From Terana coerulea (lineage: Eukaryota; Basidiomycota; Agaricomycetes; Polyporales; Phanerochaetaceae): 64,000 bases of DNA. Each line of letters begins with the position of its first letter. Within the stretch, counting starts at the first letter, position 1. Below are positions 10,416 to 22,561 of the stretch, one piece after another. The notes beneath the pieces are model-generated. The model was not told the DNA's origin. It saw only the letters and a list, made by a program, of their open reading frames with translations, and did no database searches. Where the stretch lies: NCBI GenBank assembly GCA_024811115.1, contig JAKOGH010000905.1, forward strand, positions 109,296 through 173,295, in the 5' to 3' direction. The translations under genes and the position numbers were made by a program.

Positions 10416-13400
10416 TTAGTAATTGAGCGTGTCCTTCCACTTTTCCGCGATCGGCTCCCCGGCGAAGACTTCCCGCAGCACCTCCCGGACGTCCTCGACG
10501 TACACGAAGCGGATGCCCGTCTTCACGCTGTCCGGGACGTTCTCCTCTATATCGGGGCGATTGGCTTCGGGTGCGATGATGGTCTTGATGCCGGCGCGGT
10601 GGGCGGCGAGGATCTTCTCCTTCAGACCGCCGACGGGGAGAACTTGGCCGACCAACGAGATTTCACCAGTCATCGCTACACATCCTCGTATAAGACCAGA
10701 TGCGTGTCATCATAAATGTAGAGACATACCAATATCGGGGTTGACCTTTGTCTTCGTGAACAGCGACACGAACGCCGTCAACAGCGCTGTACCGGCACTC
10801 GGCCCCTCCTTGCCAATGCTACCCTCAGGCATGTGAACGTGGATGTCGCGGTCGTTGAAGATTTGCTCATCAGCGGTCGCAGCGATCCCAAGCTCAAACG
10901 CATGGCTCTTCACGTAGCTGAGCGCAATCTGGGCGCTCTCGCGAATGACCTCGCCAAGTTTTCCGGTCAATTGGAGGCCACCTTTGCCAGGCATAAGCTG
11001 CGAGAATCGGGTCAACAACTTTACGGTAATGCACTGGGATGAAGCTTACAGTAGCTTCTATGGGCATGACGGCACCCGATCCGTTACCGAGGTACCCAAG
11101 ACCGGTGCTGACACCGTGCGGAGGCGGCTTGACGTACATCCTGTCCTTGTAGTACACCGGAGGACCGACATAATCCTTCAAGTTCTCGGGCGTTATGCGG
11201 ACATGTACGGAGTCGGGGATTACCATCGGCTTGCGCGCAACCGTCGTGACTTCGATTTCCTTCTCCTCTCCCTGGGTCTTGGGCGTGGCAGTCTCGGGCG
11301 CGGAAGGCTCGTTCACAGGAGGCTCGACTTTGTCGACAACGTTTGTGGTCTGGCCCTCAATGTTCTTGGCCTCTTCACTTGAAGTCGCTGCAGCGGGTTC
11401 CGGGAGAACGTCTTCACCAAGGTCCTGAACGAGCTTCAACGCAGCCTTGCGGTAGATCTTGTCGATGTGCTTCTTGAGATTACGGACACCACTCACGGCA
11501 GTAATACTTGATCAGCACGTCGACAACGGCCGGGTCAAGCTGAACATCCGCATCCTTGAGACCAGCAGACTCCCTGAGCCTGCGGCGCAAGGTACTGTTC
11601 CGCAATGCGGGCCTTCTCCTCGGAGACATATCCACTGACTTCGAGTACTTCCATACGATCCAACAGAGGAGCAGGGATAGTGTCGAGCATGTTGGCGGTG
11701 CAGACAAACAATACCCGAGATAGGTCGACTGGGACATCCATGCTAGGCTTCTGTCAGTAGTGGAAGTGGCGATATCGCGGAGAATACGCACTAGTGATCC
11801 AAGAACGCGGTATTCTGTTCAGGATCCAGCATCTCTAACAATGCGCTGGAGGGGTCGCCATTGTGTCCGCGACCAATCTTGTCAACCTCGTCGATGAGCA
11901 CCAGCGGGTTCTCGGTGCCAACGCGCTTCAATGCCTGAATGATCTTTCCAGGGAGAGCACTGTTCCCGCTCTGTCAGCGTGGATGGAGCTAAAGCAATGG
12001 TTGTGTTTGACATACCCGACATATGTGCGCCTGTGACCCTTAATCTCCGCAACGTCCGTCAAACCACCCACTGAGAAACGGAAGAACTGCCTATCGAGGG
12101 CGCGTGCGATTGACTTGCCAATCGAGGTCTTTCCCACGCCGGGAGGACCGACGAGACAGATAATCTTGCCCTCGACTGTACCGCGAAGCTTCCCGACAGC
12201 AAGGAACTCCAGGATGCGGTCTTTGACATCCTTCAAGCCGTAATGATCTTCATCAAGAACCTTTTGCGCATGTGTGATCGAGTAGTTCTCCTTCGGAGTG
12301 TTGTCCCCACGGGATCTGCAATGCGAGTGGTAAGCAACGGACGTACACCAGATAGGACGAAGGGACGTACTTGAGTAAGCCAATCGAGATAGTTTCGGGT
12401 AACGTTAGCTTCCGACGCAGCAGGCTCCAAATGTTGCAACTTGTTGAGTTCCTCATCGAAGACCTTCTTGACCTGCTCTGGCATCTTCAGCGACGCAGCC
12501 CGCTCTTTGTACTTCTCGATCATCTTGTCCTTTCCGTCAGACTCCATGCCCAGCTCCTTCTTGATACCCTTCAGCTGCTCCATAAGGTAGTACTCGCGTT
12601 GCCGCTTCGCAATCTTGCTATCCACATCGCGAGAAAGCTTGCTTTGCAGCTGTGCGTTGATGAGCTCTTTCTTAAGGACCAAAAGCGACTTCCGAAGGCG
12701 ATCATCGACGACCAAACTCTCCAGGACGTCTTGCAGCTCCTGAACCTCACCGGTTGAAACGGCGGCGGCGAAGTCGGCCAGTTTGTCCGGTTCGTCAAAG
12801 ACGTTGGCGGCGACTTGGCTGATCGAGAAGTTCGTGATTTGGTCGCGGAAGAGAGGGTTCAGCTGGGCGATATCCTTGAACACGGAGACGATCTCCGACA
12901 TGAAGGCGCGAATGTACTGGTCGTCCTTGTTGTACGGTTGCGTAGCGAGGTTCTCGACACGTACGACTGAGATATCGTAGTTCTGCAGGAACTGGGTTTG
13001 CATAATAGCGTGACCAGCAGCGTCCGTCTCCTTTGCTCCTGGTTCAGGTGTAGCAGGCGGGGTAGGAAGGCCTTCAGCATCCGATTCTTTGGGCTGTTCC
13101 AGCGATTGCTCCTCCTGCGCTGGTAGCGGTTCGACATGCGCAGTGGTGATTGAACCTCCAGCCTTCACCAAGTCCGTGATCTTGATTCGCCGGTGGGGAT
13201 AGAGCACGGCCGTAAGACCTTCCTCATGCTCACCATCCTTGCCTCCTGGACCTGAGTTTGCGGCGAAAACACTTGTAATCTGGGCGAAGACTCCAACCTG
13301 GTGGACCGAATCGATGCTGGTGATAACATCGCTATCTGCATGTTCGTCCTTGAGCAAGAATGCACCGAGGTATGGCTGACCGCGCTTCATCATCTCCTTT

Positions 13401-13950
13401 ATGGCGGCAACGACTGCAGGGTTACGAACAACAACGGCCTTGTAAAATCCGGGGAAGAGTGGACGACGAGCGATAGGAAGAGCGAGAACCTGAGGGTAGA
13501 TTTCCGGGATAGACTGCTTGGATATCTGCGTAGCGGCTTGAGCGGGCGGGTCAGGAGGTGGTGTTGGTGGAGGCGGAGGGGCGAGTCTGATTGATTGCCG
13601 TCTGAGCCGTCTCCTGAGGACGACCCGGACGACGACGGAGGCGCAGACGAGCCTGGAGGTGCCTGCGAGTCCTCCGGGCTGTCTAGCCGCACACCTGTCG
13701 GCTCCTTTGGTTCATGCCCCTCTCTTCCCTTCGCCGCAGCTTCCAACGACGCCTGCGGCTTGTTGACCCATCTCGGGTAGAATGCAGGTTGCGTGGGCTG
13801 GTAGTCGGTGACCGTGGACGTGTTGAAGCGTCTCCGCTGTCGCACGACCTGAACCACGGAATGTGAAGGACCTGCTTCGGCGAGAACGTGTCTGTTACAT
13901 GTTCTTGACGCCGCTGAAGTCGTTGACCTGATGAAAGCGAATACGTTCAT
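10416..13950 (-). CDS. PIM1: Mitochondrial Lon protease
   Basis: ATP-dependent serine protease of the mitochondrial matrix, which degrades misfolded and oxidised proteins. It starts at ATG 13950 with an Arg/Ser-rich presequence. Order: Lon substrate-binding domain ([20 protein letters not shown]), coiled-coil helical region ([17 protein letters not shown]), AAA+ module with Walker [13 protein letters not shown] and Walker [12 protein letters not shown], then the protease domain with catalytic Ser in [11 protein letters not shown] and Lys in [16 protein letters not shown]. It ends KWKDTLNY. Introns are clear inside IPWG, after RRTYVG, FLDHY, EAT and VNPDI. Four frame breaks hit conserved sequence: C missing at 13578-13581, one base too many at 12290-12291 and 11572-11574, two bases missing at about 11494. 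Correction restores family-consensus protein at each, so assembly error is likelier than a pseudogene. Confidence 0.94.
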
Positions 13951-14274
13951 GCACGCCCGGGCCGTGGAGGTTGCGCAGAGCGAGTGAGGGTGCGGAACAA
14001 GAGTCGAGCTCGGTGACGAATGCTCTAAATTCCGCTAGCGCCCGTCCCCGAGGATTATCAATCCGACGCCACAATCTTATCTTCTTGGTAAGATCTTGCT
14101 TATCTCTCATGATCATTTACTTATGCTACTTACCTCCATTCAAAATTACTTACTAGATTACTGTACACGCCTTGAACAGATGTCATAACGCTTCCGCTGA
14201 TGCCAATGTATTCCATTCCGGGCCCAGGAGTTCGTAGCAGTATGCGTTACATACACCGTCTTCTTACAACTCCT
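13951..14274. other. Intergenic, 324 bp
   Basis: Short gap between the amidase 3' end and the Lon start, both on the minus strand. It must hold the Lon promoter and the amidase 3' UTR. Nothing else is seen. Confidence 0.5.
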
Positions 14275-16282
14275 TCCAGTTGTATGCATCGCTCCAAGCC
14301 AACGCAGCCTTGTAGAGCGCGAGTTCATCGTGGAACCGTCCGACGAGCTGCATACCAACCGGTAGCTTGAGGTCTTCGGGTCCTTCAGGTGGCGGGAGCA
14401 TACCACAGGGGATGGACAAGGCAGGGTGCCCGGTGAGATTGAATGGTAAAGTGTTGGAAGTGAGACCGTCATAGTCCTTCAGGTGAACGAGCGGGGCAGC
14501 GTCTTGCGGCTGTAAATATATGTTAACGTTGAACTTGCGCGAATGGAATATTCAATCAACACCCACCAGCAGCTTCTTAGCCACCCACGGCAACGTTGGC
14601 ATGACAAGGATATCGACATCCTGCAGCACTTTATCATAGTCGAACTTCAGCTTACGCATGAGGTTATGGATCTTTCCGTCCAGCTATTGCAGAAATCATT
14701 CCTCAGCAGCGACTTGAGGAATGAGCGTACGACGGAATGGCTTACCTGGGGATAGTTTTTCTCTGCGTATGCTCCAGAAACCATGTACGACGCAGCGACG
14801 AACCACAACTTGTCGAATTTCTCCTGACTCCAAGGCATCAACCGCTCTGTAAGGTCCGTCATGTGAATTTGACGAGTGCTCGTGTGGCGACCTAATAGCG
14901 AGTTCGCCGCTATGCTGCAACTTTGTTAGAATTTTACATGCACTGCACCTGTGACCGAACCTACCGGTGGACCCGTCCTAATATAGGCACTTGCGTATGC
15001 CCAGGTACACTCACTTCCACAATCTCGGCTCCCAGCTCCTGAAACTTCTGAATCGCCTCCCTCACACATCTTGCTACACGGGGGTCCATCGCTTGGAAGG
15101 TCTCGCCTTCCTTCAAGACTCCGATTCGCATCTTCCTAACCTCACCCGGCGCTTCACCCGTACCCTTCACGGGTACGCTGAGTAGTGCGCGTGCCGTCTT
15201 CGCTGCTTGTAGAAGGGATACGTAGTGCGGGACCTGGTCTGGGAAAGGCGTCCCAGCAAGCTGACGATCGTCCATCTCGTCAACACCCGCAATGGCCTGT
15301 AGAAGCAAAGCGTTCGATAGCACGTCCCGCGACATCGGCCCAGTATGGTCCACAGTGGTTTCGCTGGAGATGATGCCCGTGTAAGGGACAAGCCCAAACG
15401 TGGGTTTCAACCCGACTATGCCACAGTGGGAAGCAGGCTAACAAAAGATGAGTGAAGTGACGGGCATGCCAAATAGATGACCTACGATACGAATAGAGCC
15501 GCCCTGGTCACCGCCGATACCGAGGTCTGCTTCACCCAAGGAGATGAGAACACCGCACCCGGAGGTGGAGCCCCCCGCTGACCGCGTTTTGTCGTAAGGA
15601 TTCCCTACGGGTCCTGTCCCAGCGGTGTTGGACACGCCATACGAGCAGACTGCGAACGATGATCAGAACACTTCCTGCATAACGCTGCCATGGCTCACAA
15701 TTCTCGCATGTCGCTTTCCCTACGATCTAAAACGGTCATGAATAAGACTCCTCCCATCGCTATGAGGATATACGCACTGCTCCACCAGCCTCCAGAACAC
15801 GCGTGACAACTGTGGCGTCCGTCTGAGGGATCCAGTTCTCAAACACCTTCGTACCAAACTCGCACGGCACCCCAGCGAGGCATATGTTATCTTTCAGTAC
15901 AATCTTCTGGCCTGCTAAGACTCCGAGCGATAGCTCTTCTTCATTCGCGCTTTGAACGGTAACCTTGTGAGCCCATGCATTGTGCGGATTCTCTTCAGGA
16001 GGCGGCCGAGAGATGTCTTTGCGCGGGAAGCGTTCCAAGTCTGCCTGAGGCACAAAATCTGACAAGCCAAAGATAAGAGGTAAGATGAAAACATAAAGTA
16101 CGCTGCAGCGCACCTTCCATGGCCAAGACTTGTTCCATGCCCTCCCGCGCCGCCTGTAGCATCACTGTGAAATCGGCTTCCCATTTCTCGGGAACTTTGA
16201 CTCCTAGAGTCGAAGCAGAATGCTGCAGAATCTCCTCTGTAACGGGCGGCGCGTGCAGATCGCTTGCGTTGCCGTTGGGCAT
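14275..16282 (-). CDS. Amidase (amidase signature family)
   Basis: Hydrolyses carboxamides to acid and ammonia; probably cytosolic. Start ATG is at 16282 (MPNGNASDLHAPP); an in-frame GTG six bases upstream is less likely. Eight exons splice into an unbroken frame ending DAYNWKEL. The Ser-Ser-Lys catalytic triad region is present: Lys in GQKIVLKDNICLAGVP, and the signature GGSTSGCGVLISLGEADLGI followed by GGDQGGSIRIPAS. A very short exon encodes about IVGKATCENF between two introns and is needed to complete the conserved CENFCSYGVSNTAG block. Downstream, GIVGLKPTFGLVPYTGI and DHTGPMSRD match acetamidase-like fungal and Rhodococcus-type amidases. Natural substrate unknown. Unlike many neighbours this gene shows no frame damage. 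Confidence 0.93.
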
Positions 16283-17026
16283 GGCCACAGGCTGTTATGT
16301 TGAGAACTCTTCGAACTTCGCGGTTAGAGAGCAAGGTAGAATTGCCTAGAGAGTACCCGTGCGCAGGAAAGCCTAGTATGTCATATAGCACCACTGAGCC
16401 ATAGCCTGGGCTCTAATCAGTGTATTGCAAGGCTTCTAGGGATAAGGGACTCACTTGTTATCGTCCTGTCCTGGGAACCTTTCCAAGGATAGGGATAGCG
16501 GAACCAATTCGGAAAGAAGGATTTCCAGCGCAGTCATAGGTATGTAACACATTCTTCAGCAGCATCGGGTGGTGTACTGCGTGTAGTGGGTGCGGACGGG
16601 TGGCGGAGAACGTTAATAAATTGCAGAGGAATTGAGAGCGCGAGATGACGGAGGGAACAAAGCCAGATAGGATATGAGCCGAGTAAGAAACTGAATAGTA
16701 GACCGTAAGCGGGAGGATCAGAAGCTCAGTAAACAGAGATAAGCATGGTAAGCCAGGGTAGTATGACCTTTTCTAACGCATGTAAGCGCTGTGGCGCCCA
16801 CGGTGAGCAGGGAAGCGCCCGATCGCCTCTGGGCTTGCCCGACGGACTCGAAATGACCGGGATATTGCAGCCACCCTCCCGCTCCCTGCTTTCAACAACC
16901 AAGCAGTCAAAGCCTTGTGCTGGACCTTCGAACACTTCACTCAGCCCCTTTCAGCTTATATCGACCAAGAAATCTCGCCAAGCGACCCCGTCTGAAGAGC
17001 CCGCTTCGTGAGCGTTCCGCGTCCTG
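16283..17026. other. Divergent promoter region
   Basis: Separates the amidase (-) from the second large disordered protein (+). The open frame at 16745-17011 stops before the likely start at 17027 and has no motif. Nothing else is supported. Confidence 0.45.
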
Positions 17027-20000
17027 ATGTCCGCACCGCCAATTCTCCCACAAGCCAGAAATGAACGGGCAGATCTCAGCTCAGCGGAGAAGGCCCGTAA
17101 ATCTCACTCCCGGACATCTTCGACGACTTCCTCTGCATTTTCCCATGGCGGCTTGAGGCAGGTCAGGCAGCCAGGGCTTCCTGCAGTCGCGTCGAGCTCG
17201 AAGACGTCCCTGTCCGCCGCGGTCTTCATACCCATGTCTTCTGAAGCAATACCGAACAACGACAGGCTCTTTCCGACGTTTCAGGCGCACCTGTCGGACG
17301 GCACATACGGCGGAAACTATGTGTCGAGTGCGGAGAAGTTGGCGGGATGGTTGAGCAAGGACAAGGCGTACTATGCAGCTGCACGCCCTTGGGTGAGTTG
17401 AAGCCTTCTTGCAGCGATTGACTGGCGAACTGAATTGTCTTTAGATTGTGCTACTCCTCGAGGTAAAGCGAGTAGAACATGTAGAAGCGTCAGATGAAAG
17501 CTGACTACCTCATGCCAGACAGCACAGATGACAATTCGAAGAGTGGGCTTAAATCACTTGCCGAAAAACCAGGCCTTCCATATCACTCAATGTCCCGCAG
17601 CCCTCGATTATTGGGCAATTCCGTATGTCAAGCTCGTGCGATCCATGTACCCGTTCAGACATTTCTTCACTGAAGCGGTGCTTCGACGTAAGCACATGTT
17701 TGGCGACTCTGCACATCTCCTTCATTGACAATCATATGCGCGTTATTCTAGCAAGACTAGAAGCTCTGATTCAAAGTATTGAAGTGCACAGACCGACGCC
17801 AGCACCCCTCTACATTCCTTCCGCGTCGACCGCGCAACCACAGTCCCGTTCTGCAAGCAGTTCCACCATGCCTTCACCTTCACACCCCGTCGCCCTCAGT
17901 CCCAGCGGTACACCCATACCTTTCGCATATCTTCAGCATGCGAAGCCGGCCAGTCCTGCTACGGTACAATCTACGTCGTCCTCTCCAGCTTCGCAATACC
18001 TAGTAGGAATGCAAAGACCTATGTCTTCGCCTGTTTATCCACCACCCGTTCAGGGTGAACCTAGCCAGTTCATTTCTCCCGTCGTACCCAGTCCCAGACA
18101 AGCCGGCTTTGGTTCTGCAGGTCAGCGGCAGCCCACTCCGTTGTCGCGTCCCGGTAGTAGCAACTCCGTCGCGTCTCACTCCGCTATGGGACCTCCCTTG
18201 GCCACGATGTCTCCGGCTTCTACCGTACCTTGGGTGAGTGCACCGGCACCCTTGCCCGTGGCATCTATCTCTGCACCTGTACCGTCCGCCGCCGGTCCGA
18301 CTGCGAGTACAAGTGTGTCTGCGCCTGTCAAACGGAAGGCAAAAACGAAGAGAAGTCTGGGCGTTGACGACTGGTTGACGGCTGATGTCGACTGGTATGT
18401 GGAGCACAAGGGCCAGGAGACAAGGAAGTCTAAGGAGACGCAGAAGGACGACGTGGCTACGGCAGTTGTCCCAGGCCGTATGGGATCGAATGACCAAGAT
18501 ATCACACCTGTGCAAACCGAGCTGCATAGCCGCCCCCCGCCGTCAAATAGCCCAGTAGAAATGGCAAGCTCTGTGCAGATAAGGCCGGAGGAACCCCCGG
18601 AGCGACCTCCAGAAAATTCGACTGCTATGCAAGGTACCCTGCCTGCTCATTTGGCACCGGCGGCGGCGGAATCAGGAGACCACGCAGCGGAGCCGGGTAC
18701 AGAGACACAGCTGGATCGGATGCAGGTAGATGGACAAGTCGAACCTGTAGACCCTGTAGTCGAAGAATCACCAACTTCGGGCGTCGCACCGCTCAGTTCT
18801 ACGGATGCTGGGAAAGAAGACATCTTGAAACTACCTACCGCGGATGAAATCCGCGTGGACGACGCGTCTTTATCTGGCGCATTCCAGGCAGTGCCTGAGC
18901 AAAATAATAATCCCTACGCAATGCTTCCCCCGGTCTACCTTCCAGATATCGACGTACCCGGTGGAGGGATCCCTAGGGGCGAATCAACGGTTGTGCCTGA
19001 GACCACCACCGAGCAGGTCCCTGCCACGGAGCCTAAAGAGGCACTTCCCCGCATCTCCGATTCTGTATCTAATCTCCCCGTCGTCCATCTTCCTGACATT
19101 GATGTGCCCATGGGGACCATCGCTGAAGACGAGGAAAGGACTGCACACGTTCTTCCTGTCTTTCACCCTCGGGACATAACTGTGCCCTCGAGAACTATCC
19201 CTGAAGATGAGGAACGGATTGCACACGTTCTTCCTGTTTTTCACCCTCGGGACATAACTGGGCCCTTGAGAATTGTCCCTGAAGACGAGAAGAGGGTTAC
19301 ACCTGTTCTTCCCGTTTTCCACCCTCCGAGCATAGATGTGCCCCGAAGAACCGTCGCTAACGACGAGGAAATGGTTGTACCTGAATCTAGCATCGAGGAA
19401 ATCCGTGCAACAGAGCCTAAGGATACAGTGACGCCCAACTCCTCCGACCCTGCACCGCACACCAAGTTTGCACAACTCAGCATATCGCCGTCTTCCCAGG
19501 TATCCGCAAGTACTCCTCATGCTGACCTCGCGAAGACAGAGCCACCAAAGACGAAGAGCGACGTGCCATTAACCCATTTGGACGTTGCGCAGCCGTTTAC
19601 GCCTACGACTGCATCTGACTTAGGGCCAGTCGTAGAGCCTGCTGCTACTGCTTCTCCTGTGTCAGTGCTTGCCCCTGACAATGTCATTGCGCCTACCCCT
19701 GCCACTATACCACCGGAAGCGCCTGTCTCACGCAACACTCCGGTACCGTACCCTGAAGTTATGGCCAATGCAACAGTATTCGTCGCTGTCCCTACGCCTC
19801 CTGCTCGTGCGTATCTTCCCATCGACGGTGAAGCTCAAACTTCCGTGCCGGTCAGCATTGCCGTATCCAGCTCTGAAGCGAAGGCCCCGGAGAGTGCGCC
19901 TACCTCCGGGCCCACTCCCACTGTGAAACCATCTCCGAAGAAGAAGAAAGGCCCGCCTGGTATTCCAGCTTCAGTGATGAGCTCCAAAGCCCAACATGAT

Positions 20001-21668
20001 GAGCCCCCAGCCACGTCTTCCTCGTCGGTTTCGAATCTGAACACGGAACCTCTAGAGTCTTCCCTTATCGACACAACCGTCCGAATCTTCCTCCACAGTC
20101 AGGCCCGTCGGTTATGGGCAAGAAGAAAGGACCACCCGGCCTGAAGGTGCCACCTTCGACAGTGTCTCCGCCTGGTCCCAATTCAGCGCCTGTTCCGCTG
20201 TGGCAGGCAGAGGCAGAGGCTATGGATGCGCTTTCCAGCAGCTTGCGGGCGCTTCACAGTAGCGACACTGAAGGCGAGGCGACGTTAGTTGCATCAGGTG
20301 TTATTTCCAGGACGTCCAGACCGCCAACGGAAGAACCTCACGGGTCCCACAATGCCCACGATGCTATGGATGTCGACGATCCAGAATCCGACGCTGGGCG
20401 CGGAAGAAGCGGCGTTGATGTACCTCGGGAAGCCAACGGGGCCAAGAGCTCAACCTCAGAGTCGGATGACGAACCGCCGCTCGCGTCTGCCCATCGTCGA
20501 GTGAGTGGAGGCGGCGCCTCGAAGAGGCCGCGGTCCAGGAGCCCCTCGACCCCTTTGTCGCTGTCGAAGCAGCGCCGCAAGAGCGCGCCTTCCGGGACAC
20601 AGCGCACGCCGACGAAGTCCAAAGCTCCCCACGAGAAGTTGGTCGTACGTATTCCGGCTCTGCGCAACAGGCTCAGCCATAATGGGACCTCTGTGCTCGG
20701 CCCGGCCAATGGCAGAAGCGCGACACTGCCAGCAGGGCTGTCAAGCATCGAGGCAGCGCCGGGACAAGAAGAACACATCTCAGTGAAGACGTCAGGTGGT
20801 GGCCATAGTCTCCCGCTCGTTGACTTGTCATCCTATCTGGGCAAAATCGAGTGGGGCGCGAGTATTCCGCCGGTAGTGGACGACCAGACCTTTCCGCCGA
20901 TCCCTACCGAGGAGCAGCTGGCCACCTTGCCTATGTTCGGGGAAGATGCAGTAGTCGTCGGTTTTGCGCGGGGCTTAGATTGCAGCGATCCACAGCCCGT
21001 CAAGCTAGTGTTCACATTGGATGCTGAGCAGGCGCAGGCTTGTTCGTTATGGGCAGGTAGATATGGGTTCTCCGGGTGAGTAACGTGCTATCCTATGAGG
21101 AGTACTTGTATATTGACATCAATATTGCGAAGTGACGTGTCTTCAAGCAAGTGTATTTCCGTGACTTGCTACCGCTTCCCACGACATGCGCTTCAGAAGT
21201 TAGACGGCTTGACCCCTGAGCAAGTCTTCTCCGGACAGCCTACCGACTGGCCGTTCCTCAGCGACATGTATGTGAGCGTAAACGAAGGGGGCACTGCTGC
21301 AGATAAGTCGCCGATCGATAAGTGGACTGTAAGTGTCCATCCGCCTTTTCCTTAGCGCTACTCATCGTTTTTCTGCCTCAATGATGCAGTTCTCGCCCGA
21401 TCGCTTGGTCGACGTAAGCCCGCGGGTCAGGGAAGGGGCGAATACCGTCTATATTACCCGGCGGTTTCTGCTGGACCACCTCGATTACGTGTTTGTTCTA
21501 CGCCTGCACTGTCCGACGCCTCGCCAGATGACGGAACTTCAAGCCCGAAGACAGATGGAGACGCGGTGGGTGGTGCATCGGCTTCACTTCAGCGAGTTTG
21601 AAATGCCTACCCTGTACTTGCCCGATGTCTCTGCCAATTCGGCCGAACCCGCTGATGTTCTTTCTTGA
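17027..21668 (+). CDS. Large disordered protein with C-terminal PINIT-like domain (copy 2)
   Basis: Unknown protein of about 1,400 residues and three parts. The N-terminal globular region runs from RLFPTFQAHLSDGTYGGNYV through YYAAARPWIVLLLETAQMTI to VRSMYPFRHFFTEAVL and crosses three short introns (17395-17444, 17463-17518, about 17689-17750). The middle ~900 residues are Pro/Ser/Thr-rich with a tandem block at 18930-19350 and two KKKGPPG motifs. The C-terminus, from LVFTLDAEQAQACSLWAGRY through CISVTCYRFPRHALQKLDG to SPRVREGANTVYITRR and YVFVLRLHCPTPRQ, matches copy 1 block by block. A frame break at 20062-20064 (one C missing) joins the frames around NRPNLPPQSGPS. Introns 21078-21131 and 21329-21389 lie in the terminal domain. 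Function unknown; a PINIT-like fold is inferred. Confidence 0.82.
18930..19350 (+). repeat. Tandem protein repeat inside copy 2
   Basis: Five degenerate units of about 25-50 residues. Each begins with a variant of LPVFHPRDITVP (LPPVYLPDIDVP, LPVVHLPDIDVP, LPVFHPRDIT twice, LPVFHPPSIDVP) and is followed by an acidic EDEER-like segment. The two middle units are nearly identical at DNA level, which indicates recent duplication. Confidence 0.8.
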
Positions 21669-22080
21669 TTCTCCACACCGCGTCGCTTTTCTTGATTTAC
21701 CTTCGCCGTTTTCATCGCGGACTTTTGCTTTGCTGCTGTCGCTGCGTTATCTCCTCCGCATTCGCTCTCCATGTTCAAAGTAGGAAGTCAAATGTACGTT
21801 AGTCTAGTAGGTAATAGGCATTTCTTGGAGTACAGAACAATACATAGTATTTTTAATGGTCATTCCAATAAGAACTTATGAATGAGTTGCGTCCATACTG
21901 TACCGGAATGTATGGTAGCAACGTCACGCGTCACACAGCCCTTTCTGGGTTGCTTATAAGGCCCAATGCCACGCTATTTTGGCCTCAGATTGGACGAATT
22001 TCCGTCAAAAATCGCGCCAACTTACCCAAAACGGAATTTGTTTTTGCACCTGGTTGCTAACTTCTGTGCACATTAGAGGA
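21669..22080. other. Intergenic 3' flank
   Basis: 3' UTR side of copy 2; AT-richer than its surroundings. No gene seen. Confidence 0.4.
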
Positions 22081-22184
22081 GTTCAGAGTTGGACGAAAAC
22101 CTCGATTCTGAGGTCGATTCTGAAGTCGATTCTCGTTAGCGAAAGTCGCTCGAATCGACATCAGAATCGACTTTGACTCTGAAC
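22081..22184. repeat. 104-bp imperfect hairpin of AATCGA motifs
   Basis: GTTCAGAGT at 22081-22089 pairs with ACTCTGAAC at 22176-22184. Between them, TCGATTCTG repeats on the left face CAGAATCGA repeats on the right. The unit could fold as a long stem-loop. Confidence 0.75.
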
Positions 22185-22541
22185 GCCCCTTCCCGAAAAG
22201 TTGATTCTGGGGCGATTCTCCCGCCATTTCGTACCCAAACTGTGTTGTACTGCCTACGCAACACCTACTGTACATTGCGACATCTTTGTGAGGGAGAAAT
22301 ATAGCTGAATGCATGAGGTTATTAATGCTGCAAAAAGATTTGATTTGGATCCATTGAAAGCTGAGAACCGCATGCTAACTCGCTCAGTATGGGGAGAATA
22401 GTGCATTTTTCACTTCTTGTGGCAACAGCAGGTCCTAAAGTGTAAGGTTCAGTCGACACGGCGGCCCATTGAATTTATTGAGGGCGGGAGGGAGTAGAAC
22501 AGGTAGGGGATAGCTCGAATCGACCTCAGAGTCGAGGTGCA

Positions 22542-22561
22542 AACCGACTCCGGAGTCGGTT
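22542..22561. repeat. 20-bp perfect palindrome
   Basis: AACCGACTCCGGAGTCGGTT equals its own reverse complement. It lies within more AATCGA/GAGTCGA motifs, about 490 bases before the first gene of the candidate element. Confidence 0.9.

Noticed and set aside
11489..11500. GTGAGT resembling an intron donor in Lon at the YCRE codons
   Set aside because: The next Lon residues (SGVRNLKK) follow immediately, so no intron fits; a two-base loss from GAGAGTGGT explains the frame.
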